DNA from: Chromobotia macracanthus
Lineage: Eukaryota; Chordata; Actinopteri; Cypriniformes; Botiidae
NCBI GenBank assembly: GCA_036877525.1
Contig: JAZGTH010000001.1
Coordinates: 7,755,001-7,819,000, forward strand
Length of the DNA stretch: 64,000 bases
Reading direction: 5' to 3'
The position numbers and the translations under genes were made by a program. This document shows positions 48,301 through 60,814 of the stretch, piece after piece. Positions within the stretch are counted from its first letter, which is position 1. Each line of letters begins with the position of its first letter. Under the pieces are notes generated by a model, which saw only the letters and a list, made by a program, of their open reading frames with translations, had not been told where the DNA came from and did not search any database.

Positions 48301-51300
48301 AAGCACATTTATAATGATTTACAATGAAGAACCACCGGTCCCTAAATAATCAATGCTTTAACACTCAATTGAAAACATGTTTTTATCAGGACTCAGTGCT
48401 AATATCCATGGGCACATTTATCGGACTTACATGCAGAAAGTTATCTGACATTTACCTGACAATGTCATATATTTTTACAATCTTGTAAGCACAAATAAAT
48501 AGATTTAAATAGCTTATAGATATGAAATGGCAGCTCGGTCTTAAAGCTAAATATCTTCTTTACAATATGTATGCTTCAAGCTAAAATGTTTTTATTATTA
48601 ACTTCATAATACTTATTATTCAGAGTTGATGGGTTGGAAGGATGTGTTAAAATCTAGCACCAAATATCATCAGCTATCAGTTCAATCATTAGAGCAATTG
48701 TCTATCTGGGTAATAGTCATAGATGATGCATGTGTAAAACTGTAACAAAGGGATGCATGTGTCAAGCTCGAGAGAGGGACAAAGTTACAAAGAGATGTAG
48801 AAGGAAAGTACAGGACAAGATAGTGTTTTAAATGCCAATAGAAAACAAGCAGTAACAGTACTGCATTAGGCCCAGTCTTTAATCAATACAGCAAATAAAA
48901 CAAGTTAAAAAGGAAGAAATTATTGATTAGATGTACTAGAAAGGGTAAACCAGTGGACTTCCACATAGAAGAATGTGTGTTAGAAAACGCAAGCAAGCTG
49001 ATATTTCTGTCATCCTACAGTTCTCACTTCACTTAGTCCTGGCAGGTATTTAAGGGGAAAACTTATTACATGTGCCCTGTGCTATTATTTCATCAGCCTT
49101 TTCCTGTATAAGTTGAAACAGTCATGTTCCTGCTTGTGTCATGACATTAATGCTTTAATGCTCATCCATGACACTACTGCTGAATGATGCATTAGCTGAG
49201 TGCGGTTTTAATACTCATCATCATTTCAGCAAAACCAGTCTTTTTCCTCTCTTTTTTTCTGCTGGGACAGTGGATGGTGGGATGGCTGATGGCAGAGAAG
49301 TTCTGCTAGCTTTCACGTTTCGAACCAGCTACCATCATTGTACATGTGGCCATATGAAGGAGCACAAGAAAGGAAGGGAGAAAAAGTCTGTCAGCAGCAA
49401 TGTCAAAAGCTTCAGTTTTTACAGAGCAATTAGGGGATTCATCATCTCCGAAAGGTGTCAGCATTCATTACGCCTCAACAACAGCTAATTGCTTCAAGGT
49501 TAAAATTACAGATCTGACAGCATTATTTTAAGTGACAGACCCTAGCTCTGTGATGCTTTACAGTGGCAACACACTGACATTAAGAGAGATGAGAAACAGA
49601 GAGAGAGAACAGCTGGGTCACACCAAGAGAGAAAGAAAAGAGGAAGGTAGAAAAAGGTAGGGAATGAGAAACACTGTTGAAATTACTGCACATTAGAGGT
49701 CTGTTCTAGTTGTGCTCCCATAAAAAAGCCAAATTTTTGTCAAAAGGCCTATGTGATCAGTCTTCTTCACATACACATTATATAAATAGTGTTTTACTTT
49801 CTAGGTCCCAGCAATTTTCTAAGTTCAAGAAATTACAAGTACAGGTAAATAAATGACAGTGAAAAGAAAAGAGATATGATAGAAATGAGACACTAGGTCA
49901 GATGTACTTGAGCTTTTTATCTGGATCTTTTAAAGTGCTAATTTATTTACTTGTTTTTCATTAGGTCCTGTAATCATGAAGTGCAGTTACTGTATGGTGA
50001 ATTAACTACAGGAAGCCTGATTGTACTGTAATTATTAATATAAATAATTACTGGCAATTAGACTCAGAACAGTTAAAATGGTCATCACCTATGAATGTAT
50101 GCCATGTTTTTATTCCAAACTGCATAAAACTCATTATCACTGACCATTCTTTGTTTTTCTCCCTTTTTTGGTGCTTTTTTTTTGGCTAGCTTTTGCCTGG
50201 AGTCATCATACGGGCGTAGGAGTGTGAGTGTGTGGACTACACTTTAAATTAGAAGGCTGGTGCGTGGGGAAAAATTGAGTGTTTTTTAGTGAAATGAATT
50301 ATAGATTGGTGCATGCATGCTAGGCAATGGCTGGAGTCATTTCTTTCAAGTGAGCAGTTGTTTACCATTCTCTTTTTCCCTGTTCCTAAAGTGGAATACC
50401 TGATCCTTTGAACTGATTGTTTGTTTAACTGCTATTGGGAACATAGAATCCCTGAGGTCTGAGCAAGTGTTGATCTAAGATTGAATTTAAAATCATCTAA
50501 TGAGGAACTCTTTGGATAATTAGCACAGGCTGAAATGCTTGTGGATAATTTGAGTACCTCACTACACAGTTCAGGGGAGAAGGGAGGGTAGATAAAGGAA
50601 ACAGAGAGCAGGGTTAATGAAAATTATCACATCAACTTGGTCTTTACCTTTTGGTGTTATCCTTTGTTCTGTTTTGACTGCATCATTAGGGGAGCAATGG
50701 AACAATTAGCTGTGTAGTTTACAGTGAGGCTAGGACTCCTCACTGGAGAGCCGCTGGTGTGGCTTTAGCTCCATAGTGGTAATTAGACACTTGGAAGTGT
50801 CGCTCAGCGAGCTCCTGCAGGAAATGAAGCAGTGGCACCTTGCCCGTAAGGGAATGATTGATGTCCCACCCTGTACCCAAACCTTGAGCTGTGGGAGACC
50901 ACAAACAAGAGCTGTGCCCATTTTCGATAATCATACAAGTCATGACTGGCTTGCCGTAGACAAGAAGCAATTTATTGACTGGTGTTTCCTTTGATTGAGC
51001 CATTTGGGACTGGCTTGTAGACACTCACTTGCACAAACAGAATTGTCCCCAGTTTACGCACAATTATTGCAACCGTAGTCATAGCCATTATACTTCTTCA
51101 AAGTAATATAAGCATTAGAGCACTGCCCAGCTGGGTCTCTCTAAAGCTCAACAGTCACACCACAAGCACCAATTACATTTTTAAAATGTGCCATCCAATA
51201 GTGTCTGCATAGTTTGTCCCTGCTTTTCATTGCTTTTGAGGGGTGTGTTTTGTTTGTTATTTCTGTTTTCTTCTCTGCAAACATAGAATGTAAAGAGATC

Positions 51301-52649
51301 TTATTCAATGTCAGAGTTAATTACATTTTTAAATTGAGGTTGTCTTTGGACCGACTGCTGAAGAAGAGTGACAAAGTCAGGGTATTAAGAGCATGAAGTG
51401 TGTGAGGAAATAGGGCCGAGATGAGTTAGCAGATACCTGTGAGGTACAAGCCTGGGCCTGCCGCATGCTAGAAATGTGTTTAGAAGCTGTTGTTAAGCAT
51501 CAGCAGGTCTTCCTCCACCCCTCTTGATGGCTGTGGGGATAGAGCTAGAAAACAAGTTGTTGATTGCTGCTGAATTGTCAGCTTTTTTATGTCACGTAAC
51601 TTCCTAGGCCTGTGAGCACTGGCAGTGGAGCTCCGTTCTATTAATATCTGCTTCTTGCACCTGTTTGGACAACTGGAAAGATGGAAGAAAATTGGAATAT
51701 GGAAAGAAATGCTAAGGAGCAGCTCTTCAGATGTGTTGGTGACAGTGGATCGTCTTGTTATTTCAGCTTGGTGTTCATCTAGTGCAGGGTTTTCAGAGTT
51801 GGCAACAATAAACCTCTCACCATTGGTGGAGGTATTTTTTCTTTCCTCTCTTTTCTGCCTCCAGCCAGTAGACATCAGATTTGGAGTTGTCTGGAGCAGC
51901 TAAACAAAACCAATCTGCCTTTCCCAAGACTGCAGGGATGCTCTTTTTAACCTAGTTATTTTCTCCATTGCTTCACAAAGAAACTGGCCCCCTCAGCTGA
52001 AACGATTTGCAGTCCACAATACATCAGCTTAACCAGCCAGGTCGGGTCAAGTTGAGCCAGACAATGGGCTAAAGTCTTTCACCCAAGACTGCTATGAACA
52101 AATTCCCTCTGACTACCAAAGCCAAAACAAAGTATTGCACAAACAAAGAGCTACACATTGAGGAACATCAAACTGTGCACATTCCTAAGATGGATAAGGG
52201 AGCTTTGTACTTGAGATAAATACTTTAAATTCAAATTTCAGAATCATGGAATTCAAGTAAAGTATACAAGAATTGAGTCAATTTGCCTGATAGATAAGCT
52301 CTAGAAATGTACACATAAAAGGGACGAAAAAGGAATTTTAATTAGCGTAGTGTTTTCTTGTAATTATGCTATATCTGGGTCCTTCACCATGGAATTGGAT
52401 TAATGTTATACTGTGATATACAATGTAATTTTTTTAATGCATTAATAGAATAAATAAAAATATGTACAGTATTGCTTTATTCTATTCATACAAATATCTG
52501 TTTTTTAATCTTGTATGTGTATATTCTGGCATTATACGTTAAAATGAGCATTAAGGACACATTACAAGACATTTTTTACATGGCTAAAAGCTGCACACCC
52601 TGATTGAACATTAATTAGTTCTTCTGTAATCTCTTCATATAATAACATA
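45311..52649. other. Downstream gene-free flank of barhl2
   Basis: No gene found. Candidate regulatory blocks: 45600-45810 (CpG-bearing, CAGCTG E-box), 46300-46560 (CACGTG, GTAATTAAGTG, TTTAATTCGCG), 47700-47920 (TAATGAG at 47772 and CTCATTA at 47807 as an inverted pair), 49160-49500, and 50690-51030 (CAATTAG, GGTAATTAGACACTTG; open in several frames on both strands without protein-like content). Little transposon sequence is seen. Confidence 0.5.
50690..51030. promoter_or_regulatory. Candidate conserved non-coding element
   Basis: Complex unique sequence with balanced GC, two homeodomain words (CAATTAG, GTAATTAG), TTGATTGAGCC near 50993 and open frames on both strands but no domain. Multi-frame openness without codon structure is common in enhancers. 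Assignment is inferential. Confidence 0.35.
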
Positions 52650-52828
52650 CCATCAGGGCCGTATGCAGTGTTTTGTAAATACGGAGGCCCTGTAATGGAC
52701 CCCGGACTTGGAACAAGGAGGAATCAACAAAGGAACCACACAGGCAACATCACTAGATTATGGAGTTACGGGTAAGCAGTGGTGTACTTTAAATGAGACC
52801 AGACAGTTAGTGCTGGCCCAGTGTGTGC

Positions 52829-53060
52829 TTATATATGGTGAGATGATGGTATAATAAGTGATTGCAGGTGTGGGTGATCAGTTCTCGGGAGGATCAGTAC
52901 CGGGTGAGAGCTAGGGAAATCAGTGAGCAAGGTGGGGTTTAGGAAGTTGTTTCTAGGGACCCAGGAACGTTTCTCTGGACCATAGCCCTCCCACTCTACC
53001 AGACACTCTAGACGACCACCATGTTGTCGGGGATCCAGGATCTTCTTCACCATGTAGATT
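52829..53060 (-). pseudogene. Gypsy integrase C-terminal chromodomain remnant
   Basis: Reads VKKILDPRQHGGRLECLVEW then EGYGPEKRSWVPRNNFLNP, the chromodomain (WEGYGPEERSWVP type) found at the end of chromoviral integrases; it targets integration to chromatin in active elements. The upstream integrase core is absent. Confidence 0.85.
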
Positions 53061-53249
53061 GTTCCATTCTCCAGGATTAGTGGAAAAGGGGACTTTTCAG
53101 CTGGGCCAGGTTTTGTGACAGTACCATCCCTCCAGTGGATCAGTTGAGAAATAGTAAAAAATCAGAATGTTTGTGCCACTGTAAACGCAATCATGCATAG
53201 AGTTTATTGGAAACCCCCTGCTGCTGAGAAAGCATCACTCCTACTACAT

Positions 53250-54140
53250 CATCCTCTATGGTGAAAGGCTTTTTAGGAATGGATAAGGAGCGGTGCAGTG
53301 GTGAAGGTATCTATGATAAGCTAAGTTAAATGTTAGCCAGTAAGCAAGCCAACAGAGTGACAGTGGCAAGGAACCAAAACTGCTATGATGTATAGATGAA
53401 AACCTTGGGAGAAACCATGCTCAACCAGGAGGGCCAGTTCTTCTCTGGCCCCTCTAGTTGCAATTTATAACTTTTTTGGATATAAATGAAGAGCTAATAC
53501 TAATAATACTGATGAATAATATATTGATTTAAAAAACTATCAATCTGATTTTGTGACAATATGTCAAGCGCTGAGGAATGTTACAAACAGAGATGGCAAT
53601 AGAAGCATAATGTTACTAGTTACAGCTATAACATCACACTGCTGTGACTAGGCAGGAAACAAAAATATAGAATCTAACTAGGCTACATGCAGGTAAGTAG
53701 ATAACAGGAAGTTTAATGAAGTCCACTTATCTGTCTCAGGGGTCATCCCATCCCATCTCCCCACCATCTGGTCTGGATAAAGTCTGGATCTAGCTGACTA
53801 CAGGACCTTGGGGAAATGAAAAACAGACAGACTTAGTGTGGAGCCAGTACATCTGTTCTTATGGGAAGTGTCCCCAGTTCCGGTTTACCTAATTAATTTA
53901 GCCTAACAATCCCCTAAGGGATTTGAGTAATAAATCCATAGGACTATGTGTAGGCTAGATTAAAGAGGTGGGACTTTAATCTAGATTTAAACTGACATAG
54001 TGTATCTGCCTCTCGGGCAATTCTGGGAAGACTGTTCCAGAGTTTGGTGCCAGATATAAAAAGGATCTACGACCTGTGCTTAATTTTGAAATTCTGGGTT
54101 CACAGGAAGATCTGAGGTGACCTGGGAATTACTCAGAGCC
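53250..54140 (-). mobile_element. LINE 3' fragment nested in the gypsy relic
   Basis: On the minus strand it reads the last RT residues (CQFKSRLKSHLFNLA-like), then AGTCCTATGGATTTATTACTC and GGGGACACTTCCCATAAGA, then a 3' UTR with GGTTTCTCCCAAGG and GGTTCCTTGCCACTG. The first part matches the LINE at 22290-22450 closely. It lies between protease and chromodomain of the gypsy element, so it either inserted there or replaced the missing pol. Confidence 0.75.
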
Positions 54141-54184
54141 ATTGTGGAAAGCAGTCTGTAAAGCAGTTGTTACCCCACTACAGG

Positions 54185-54480
54185 ATATCTCCAGTGCCCC
54201 AAGGAAGCACTGGGTTATGTTGAATTAACCAGGGGAACCCAAGGATTACATCAAAAGTGGAGCTCTCCAAAACCAATAAGTGGATGGACTCAGTATGCAG
54301 AAGACCCATGCAAACTCCCGTGGGTCCCATATGTTGGTGGTCTAGTGATTTCCCAGTGATGGACTAGACTTGGTAGGTGTTTTGGTGGCCATTTCTGGAG
54401 CTTGAGTTGGCGGCAAAGGTTCCTGGATAAGAAATTGGCGGATGATCCAGAGTCGAGGACAGCATGTGCTGAAAGTGATA
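54185..54480 (-). pseudogene. Gypsy aspartic protease remnant
   Basis: The minus strand encodes HAVLDSGSSANFLS with the DSG catalytic triad, and further on FDVILGFPWLIQHNP, the usual second conserved block (ILGxPWL). A stop follows. It is fused in order behind the gag zinc knuckle. Confidence 0.8.
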
Positions 54481-54482
54481 CA

Positions 54483-55090
54483 TCAGTGGTAGTTAGGGCT
54501 ATTCCAGTGGTATGGAGTTTTACTGATAGAGTAAGACAGGATATAACTCACCACAGGACGTAGAGGATGTATTGGACATGTAGACCTAACATGCCTTCCA
54601 GCACCACAATATAAGCAAAGACCCTGGGTCAGCCTCCTCTGCTGTCTTGAGTAGTCGACTTCCATGGGTTTGTTGCCTTGTTCGAGAGAGCTGAGTGACT
54701 TGCTGAGATGACTGCAGATGGTGTTATTGACCCTGTTGGCCCTCCATAATGGTTTGGATTCAGTTGGCCACACAGATGGAGAGCTGTACGAATCATTCCA
54801 AACCAATGATGTCATCACAGAAGGAGAAATGCAGACGCAGTTGAGAGTTCAGTTCCTGATGGTATGCAGTGAGGAGTGAGCTCTCATTTCATCCATCAGT
54901 GACGAAATCTTTAATAAATAAATGTATTTGATATAAATTAAATAATTGCTTACCCACTAAAGTATCCCTGCCACTCTGGTGCCAAATAGACTTGACCCAC
55001 TGGAATGCTCGCCTCAGCAGAGAGATCTCTATTTTTGATCGTTCGGTGGGGAAATGTTGAGGCTGTATTACCAAGGCCATCTAAGTGCCG
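54483..55090 (-). pseudogene. Gypsy gag remnant with CCHC zinc knuckle
   Basis: The minus strand carries FPTERSKIEISLLRRAFQWV (about 55040-54980), the gag capsid-like block, in one frame. In another it carries MEVDYSRQQRRL and CLYCGAGRHVRSTCP (CX2CX4HX4C nucleic-acid binding knuckle). The frames are not continuous. Confidence 0.8.
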
Positions 55091-55130
55091 GATTGGTCAC
55101 ATGACTGGTGATGACAGCGGGTGAAAAAGC

Positions 55131-57119
55131 ATGGGTAATAAATGTGATTAGAAATGAGATACTTACATATTGCAGCCTATAACCATTAACTGAAGCGTAT
55201 CTCAGGAATTTAAGCTTGGCACCTGTGATTATAAACCCTGCCATCTTTAATCTAATTGGTCATCATCTCAACCTTTTTGACAAGTTTTATTAGACCACTA
55301 AGCCAGCTCAGATGCAGCATGAATGTAAAACTAAAATTAGGCACCTTTTTCACAATTTTTTTATATACACCATAGAAAAATACAGAGGTCCGGACCTTAG
55401 GGACCTCAGAGATGGGTATGGCCATGCATACCATTTATCCAGTGACATAAACACTGATGGCAAGTAAATAAGCAGATCTCTCAGGTTGTTTATCAAGAGA
55501 TGAGTTATGTTTCCACCCTACCCACCTTTCACATATTAACTCTATAGCTAATACTATAAAAAGTTTTAGTAAAAGTAAATTTTTCTATATTTTGTGAAGT
55601 TATAAAAATACAGATAAACAAAAAGCACCTCTTGTCCATTGGCAGGATTAATCATTCTTAGTTTATTGCTACTGAAGGAGGGCAGTTGGCCCTGTGCTGT
55701 AATAATAAGGAGGTAATTGCTTACAGTCAGTTATAACCACTTAAGTCCTGTGTCCTCTGGTAGTAAACAACAAATTGCTCTCATGCAGTGAAAGAAGGCT
55801 ACAGCTGAGCTTCCTTTCAATTTGCCATGCTCTTTCTAGTTTATATTATTGTTTATAATGTGTATAAATAAAATCAATCCAATCTCTATAAATGAACAAA
55901 GAAAGACACTTGTGGTCTTCTACTGCTTGTATATGAGCACAAACACTTGCAGATATGATAAACTACAATAGATTTTCTAGCACTAATTTTCTAGCATGCT
56001 TAAACAGATGTTAAATATACATATGTGTACTCATGCGTGCATCCAACCGCCTACACAGTCATATACACAAGCAAAACTATAAAGACACAAACTCATGCAA
56101 ACCTTTCCACATGTACATCCTTCCGGCAACAACAATGGAGGCAGGATGCGGGAGATGAATATCTGATTTGTCACATCTGAAACGCTAATGTTTAAACCAA
56201 AAGGAAGAGCACACAGTAATGTGTTCATTCATCTGCATAAACACCACCTGTCCCGGTACAGACTGCTCCTCAAGCACCGAAAGTTTAGTGGCAGACTACG
56301 CATCAGCCAATCAACGCCAGACCAGCTGTGGTACCACCATTCCAATCGTTTTCAAGTGTCAGAAAGCACTCAGAGTAGTGCTGTCAGTGCTGGGGAGAGA
56401 ATGCATTTATTTCATGTCATCTGTCAGTGAGAAAAAGAGGCGACACACAGAAAAACAGGGTGCACAATCATGAATGACATTTAGTGGTAATTTATGCTGC
56501 CACATTATTTATGCTTACAACAAACCCATGTTTTCCTCAGGACCTGTTTGAAAGATAATTTGAATCATATTTGGCATCTTGCTAGCTTGTTTGTTGCAAA
56601 AATTCCATCATGTTTTGAAGATATGTGTTATGTTATCAAATTTCATAGTTCCATTGATCACTGTAACTCCCTTTATAACGTAATCATGCCTGGAGCAGAA
56701 ATGTTTTATCTGCATTGTAGGGGTTGAATACTATCTTCAATTCTTAAGTTTTAATCAAGGACTTTTGGTCTTTGGAGACAACTTGCCATTGGGGCATAAA
56801 TGCCCTAATTCCAGTCCATCTAATAAGTTGTGGGACTGTTCAAACATTGCTGTGAAAAAACATCCTCTGAACAATCAGGAACAACTCTGTTAGGGAGTGT
56901 GAACCAAAAAAAAAAGAAAGCCGCTGTAAACAGGTGAGAAGCTGGTACATGCTATGTCCAAATACTGCTGCAAAACAGTTCTACAAAACTTTTTGATATT
57001 GAAATAAATGTGCATTCAAATAAAAAATGTGTTTTAATTTCAAACAAATAATAATGAAAATACCATAGTAATTCTGTGTAATTGTTGGTGGGGTTTCAGC
57101 ACGTAGAAAGCAAAAGAAT
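55131..57119. other. Gene-free intergenic sequence
   Basis: No gene and no clear repeat. Unique AT-rich DNA; the patch 56100-56420 is GC-richer and open in two + frames but has no recognisable protein. Confidence 0.45.
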
Positions 57120-58080
57120 AAAAGTATAGCTGCAAGCAGCAATGACAGGCTCAGGTACTATAGCGCCATCGCCCCGTGGTGCTTCTCAAAAAAGGATGCA
57201 TAGTTGTCACATGTATTTAATTCTTAAAAGAAGTGAGGACTGTTTTAAAGTCTGTTCTGTCTATTGTCGGTGACATACTTCCTGCTGCCTTGGTGGTGCT
57301 ATAATGGTGACACGGCCACATCATTGTGATCAGCCCGCAACAACAAATATATTTGCAAAGGCTGATGTAAATCACTCAATGCATGCAGAAGATATAAGAC
57401 ACTTCCTGTTCCATTTATTGCTATCACTAAATGTAATTTTGAAAGTCTAAACTTCTGCTCATACCTTAAGGCTGACCATTATGATTTGTGTGCCAGTTGG
57501 TGACGCTGTAACAATAGTCATATCAATGTCATCAGGTCATCACGCCAAACATATTTGCCTAGTTTGATGTAAATCACTTAATGCATGCTTTAGATATCAG
57601 AGACTTCCTGTTTCCTTTTTTTGCCATAATTTTACTGCCATACCATGGCAACACCATTCAAGATATCAAACATTTCATCGCAATTTTGAAACTACAATGC
57701 TTTGTATGATGCTCACCAAGTTTTGTGACAATCACATAAAATCCCTAGGAATATTTAGAAGTTCATGGCATGCCCTTTTTCAGCGTGCATGTATGTATGT
57801 GCATCTTTTTGTGCCCTTTATCAGGCGTGCTACCATACTCCCCGCCCAGCCCTTGTGCCAGCCTTTGCTCGGGCCTAATAGCCAACAAATATGATGGGTG
57901 TGCAAAGTTTCAAGAGATTTTGAGCATGTTACAGCCCCAAAAACCTTGAAAAAAAACTTTAAAAATCCTTAGGAAAACAATAGTGCCCTTCACGCTTTCA
58001 GTGCCTGGACTCTAATAATCCTAAGGAAAACAATAGGGCCCTTCGCGTTTTCAGTGCTTAGGTCTGAAAAAACTTCTGCA
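57120..58080. repeat. Mosaic teleost dispersed repeat with internal tandem units
   Basis: Begins TATAGCTGCAAGCAGCAATG, a phrase that starts a widespread fish repeat, and includes two copies of GATGTAAATCACT(C/T)AATGCATGC (near 57363 and 57569). It ends in two 53-bp units from 57964 and 58017 sharing GGAAAACAATAG and TTTCAGTGC. No coding content. The repeat class is unknown to me; it resembles the mosaic at 19.5-20.8 kb in style. Confidence 0.6.
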
Positions 58081-60814
58081 AACCACCTTAGTTCTCATAC
58101 CCTATTTTACACATTTCACATTACTCCAATATGCTCAGTTGTATTGCTTTTGTAGTTGATGTTGATTGCTTTTGATTATATTTTATACATTGAAAGTATA
58201 AATCTCAATCTTTTCAATAGACTCAAAGCAATAGAAATAAATTACACTTTTCCTTTGATAGATACAATACAGAAAATTGTCAGTTGTCTGTTTTTATTGA
58301 AGTATGATATAATAGACTTCATCTCAACTCTTCCTTCAAGAGAAGCTTTCAGAGACACAATTGCACACAAAGTCATTCAACCACCATGGATATCATACAA
58401 GAGGAAGAAAGGAACAATTAAAGATCATTTGGTGAAAGAGGCTTTTCATTGCTTTCGATCCAAAAGCCTTTGTCTTTTATTGAACCCTCTAGAAGGAGAG
58501 TGGAAAGAGGAGGGGACTGTCCCTTAGACTCAGAACTGGAAACATATACCTAACTCTTTCATCTTTGTGGAAGGTATAGAGTACAAATACTAGTGTCTGC
58601 CAACCTAATCAACAAAATGCAACCAGCAGTCACTTGCAAAGAGCTCCACAGGTGGAGACCTGAGATGGGGCTTTCAGAAAGCCCAATGGCCTAGCAGAGG
58701 GTGGAAAGACTGGGGCAGGGGTTTAGGGGAGGACAAGGGCTGCCTGACATAGGGGTGACACTTAGTTATACTATATATAGGGGTGAACCTGTTATGCTGG
58801 TTTTCATTGGTTTCACTGTATTTCAAACTTTCTCCCTTCCTTTCTCTTTCTAGCTTCCACCTCTGCATTATCATTTATATGAGGGCTACAAGCATGTCTG
58901 CTATGATATGCGGGTAATGGACCTTTGTTTGGTTCAAAGGTTTATACCTCTTTTCTCCAGTCCCTCTGTGGATCCTAGAGCCCTGAAATATGTATCACTG
59001 TCCCCTTTTATTCTCGTCATCAGAAGAGGAAGGAAATCAAAGCTCAAAGTTTTTCTGAAAGTCAGTTTGGAACCATGAATCCACACAATGTCATCATCCA
59101 CTAACCTGTTATCCAAAGTGAAAGGGCTGGCAAAGGACAGAATCTTAAAGTCTCTTGGCTGTAATATATCCATTAAACTGAGACAAACTATTCTCACCAA
59201 TGCTAATATTTCAGAATGCTAGTACAAGTCACCCTGGGGACAAGAATATTACACATAAATAATATGTGATTTAGTTCATCTGAAATCAAAGATATCAGCA
59301 TACCTAGCCAGTAGAACCAACAAATTTAAAACACTCATTACCAAAGATGATATATGATTTTGTGGTATTTTTCCCTTACTGCTGTCAGAAGAAGGTCTGG
59401 GGTTAAATGCTTTAGACAGACAACACAAAAGTGACTAGAATTGTGGTTTCTGTAACCTTCTGTAACCCCCTGTAACCCCTCTGTGGTTTCTGTTTGTTCA
59501 CTCCAATGGGTACAATTGTAAAACTACTTGTTTACTAGTCTACATCATATCCATCCATATACATAGCAGTGGCAACCATCTTAATAAACAGTACACATGC
59601 AGCTCACTGGTTTTTGGCTTGAAAGCAGCAGAACCACCATGGGGACCAGAGAGACCAGAGTCTCTCCTCCATACATGTGTGACCTTAGAACCTCAGGGGA
59701 GGGTTAGATTGGATTATGGGGCTTCATCTACCCAGTGGGACAACTAATGATGTTGTTCAGTCATGACATCTCCTGTAGACCGTACAAGCATCTCCCCACC
59801 TACCATGCGTCCTACAAAATGTGCCAAACACTGATCTTACAGTAAGCTCCCTAAAGCTGCACTCTGAGTCAAAAAGACAATTGGTGTAAATACGGTGGGC
59901 GTCACCAACAGCAGCTGCAGTCAGTCCACTGAGAGGCTGATTAGCTTTCCAATGGATTCTTCAGATCTGATTCTCTGCTCATCCAACGATCCCCCTTTAT
60001 TGAGGTATAGCACTACATAAGACACCTACTGTTAGTCAATTAATTCAGTTGTGTACATCAGAACATCATTTAAGTTGCATTGTGTCCTAAGGAGTGTAGT
60101 GTAAAGATTAAAACAAGGCTTATTCTAGATGCTTTGGGAAAACAAATCATCAGGATCAAGGAAGAGTAATATTACATGTACTTAACTCAAACTTAGGAAT
60201 AAAGTCACAAATGATAAACATACGATGCATCTTGTATTAATAAAACTAATTTTTTAAAAAACAGTGAAGCCACAGGGCTTCTTCTCATGACATATCCAAA
60301 CTGTTTAATCATGAACAATTTTTTGTACTTTATAATATAAAAGATTGAATTGCTTTTGGTTCCCTGTTTTAACTGCTGTGGAATTAATCATCTGTAATAC
60401 AGTGCTTGGTTTTTTAATTAGAAGGTCACGTGACCTTTTTTTGAACATGCAGGTAGACTAGTTTTGTTAAAACTGCAGAACATAAGTCTTTTGTTGCTGT
60501 AATATTACTTTGTTCAAAAAAATGTTTCTGTGGTTACCTCTGTCAATCATAGTTTTGGTAGTGAGTCGTTCTGTCCACACATAGAACATAAAATTACAGG
60601 ACTTCACTCCTGTATTTAAATAGTTGTCACTTCTGAAACATTACAGTGTGTACATGACCATTATATCCTCCAAAAGAAAGAAATAACAGAAATAATAGGA
60701 ACTTTACAGTACAACTAGAGTCATAAAGTATTAACATTGTGTATTCAGATATGGCTTTTGATGATAAGCATTAGATAACTTATAGACTTGTAAAGTATAA
60801 GTTACAGAATGTCT
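58081..60814. other. Gene-free intergenic sequence
   Basis: An open frame at 58159-58527 (about 122 codons) has no recognisable domain and is probably chance. A short TGTAACC cluster lies near 59455-59480. A 16-bp palindrome lies at 60422-60437. No repeat family was recognised. Confidence 0.4.
60422..60437. promoter_or_regulatory. 16-bp palindrome AAGGTCACGTGACCTT
   Basis: A perfect palindrome centred on the E-box CACGTG. It contains GTCACGTGAC (the CLEAR form bound by TFEB/MITF-type bHLH-Zip proteins) and two nuclear-receptor half-sites AGGTCA/TGACCT as an inverted repeat with 2-bp spacing. The site is exact; binding is inferred. Confidence 0.4.

Larger units (their letters stand above)
52650..55130 (-). 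mobile_element. Ty3/gypsy (chromovirus-type) retrotransposon relic
   Basis: Read on the minus strand the order is gag (55080-54700), CCHC zinc knuckle, aspartic protease (about 54480-54185), then, after a LINE insertion, the integrase C-terminal chromodomain (53060-52830) and a probable 3' LTR piece down to about 52650 with a TATATAAG box. This is the normal Ty3/gypsy order with RT, RNase H and the integrase core lost. Frameshifts and stops make it inactive. Confidence 0.8.

Noticed and set aside
50730..51024. Frames open on both strands as an overlapping gene pair
   Set aside because: No domain, no start context and no splice sites; more like a conserved enhancer than coding DNA.
51480..51903. 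Open frames of 131 (minus) and 92 (plus) codons
   Set aside because: No recognisable motif and no gene structure nearby.
58159..58527. Open frame of about 122 codons as a possible gene
   Set aside because: No recognisable domain, no promoter or splice context, and composition like the AT-rich flank; treated as chance.
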